Below are positions 63,931 to 64,000 of a stretch of 64,000 nucleotides of DNA, one piece after another. The translations under genes were made by a program, and so were the position numbers. Each line of letters starts with the position of its first letter. The stretch's first letter is position 1. The notes below the pieces were generated by a model, which was not told the origin of the DNA, made no database searches, and saw only the letters and a list, made by a program, of their open reading frames with translations. Source of the DNA: Aphanothece saxicola GSE-SYN-MK-01-06B (lineage in GTDB: Bacteria > Cyanobacteriota > Cyanobacteriia > PCC-6307 > Cyanobiaceae); contig JAHHGT010000003.1 in the NCBI GenBank assembly GCA_019359745.1, positions 124,001 to 188,000 of the forward strand, read 5' to 3'.

Positions 63931-64000
63931 CGGATCGACATGGATGAACGACGCTTGGCCAAGGGAAAATTCAGCTCTCTGGAGTTGAGAGGGGCATTCG

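Overview
The window is chromosomal DNA from a GC-rich picocyanobacterium, most likely of the Cyanobium / freshwater Synechococcus type. The support is psbA (photosystem II D1), CP12, a magnesium-type HemB, dense packing with many ATGA/GTGA/TGATG start-stop overlaps, and runs of housekeeping genes (serS, rseP, rpsN, pnp; lepA; obgE; mutS2). No rRNA operon, CRISPR array, prophage or intact insertion sequence was seen. One tRNA gene is present, tRNA-Arg(UCU).

Layout. 0-18 kb is mostly core: DnaJ, hemB, a glyoxalase-fold protein, mutS2, an ABC ATPase, obgE, CP12, an overlapping GST-DUF2301-ABC-F operon, an aspartoacylase and psbA with a strong terminator. PilZ-like and small secreted proteins are scattered among them. 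18-25 kb is an arsenic-resistance locus. Two divergent operons share an ArsR-type operator: one runs GAPDH-arsJ and continues into DUF3598 and histone-deacetylase-fold genes; the other runs arsR, a DUF318 permease, a mini-thioredoxin and ACR3. 25-28.5 kb holds an exported amidase with a PEP-CTERM-like tail and small membrane proteins. 28.5-37 kb is again largely core (rsmI, cysQ, pnp, rpsN, nth, rseP), interrupted by a VapBC module.

37-60.9 kb is the most unusual part. It carries 13 prepilin-like proteins: two paralogous four-gene minor-pilin cassettes in inverted orientation (A, 37.4-42.1 kb; B, 48.9-45.6 kb), a third divergent cassette (C, 54.6-56.6 kb) and a major-pilin-like pilA (60.4-60.9 kb). 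Linked to them are a PilZ protein just upstream of A, a SAM methyltransferase with a regulatory domain directly after A, a lipoprotein and serS directly after B, and an AT-richer island beside pilA. That island encodes a MycE-like sugar O-methyltransferase and a TPR/O-GlcNAc-transferase-like glycosyltransferase. A histidine kinase and two tandem OmpR-family response regulators follow. I read this as a type IV pilus diversification and possible pilin-modification locus. The genes are visible in the sequence; the shared function is inference.

Accessory signs are spread through the second half. Three PIN-domain toxin-antitoxin modules are present, one reduced to an internally deleted, frameshifted remnant just upstream of cassette C. 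Two exported proteins at distant sites share a VPGPLP C-terminal sorting-like motif. Several stretches (25.4-27.2, 52.7-53.5 and 56.7-60.4 kb) are visibly AT-richer than the rest.
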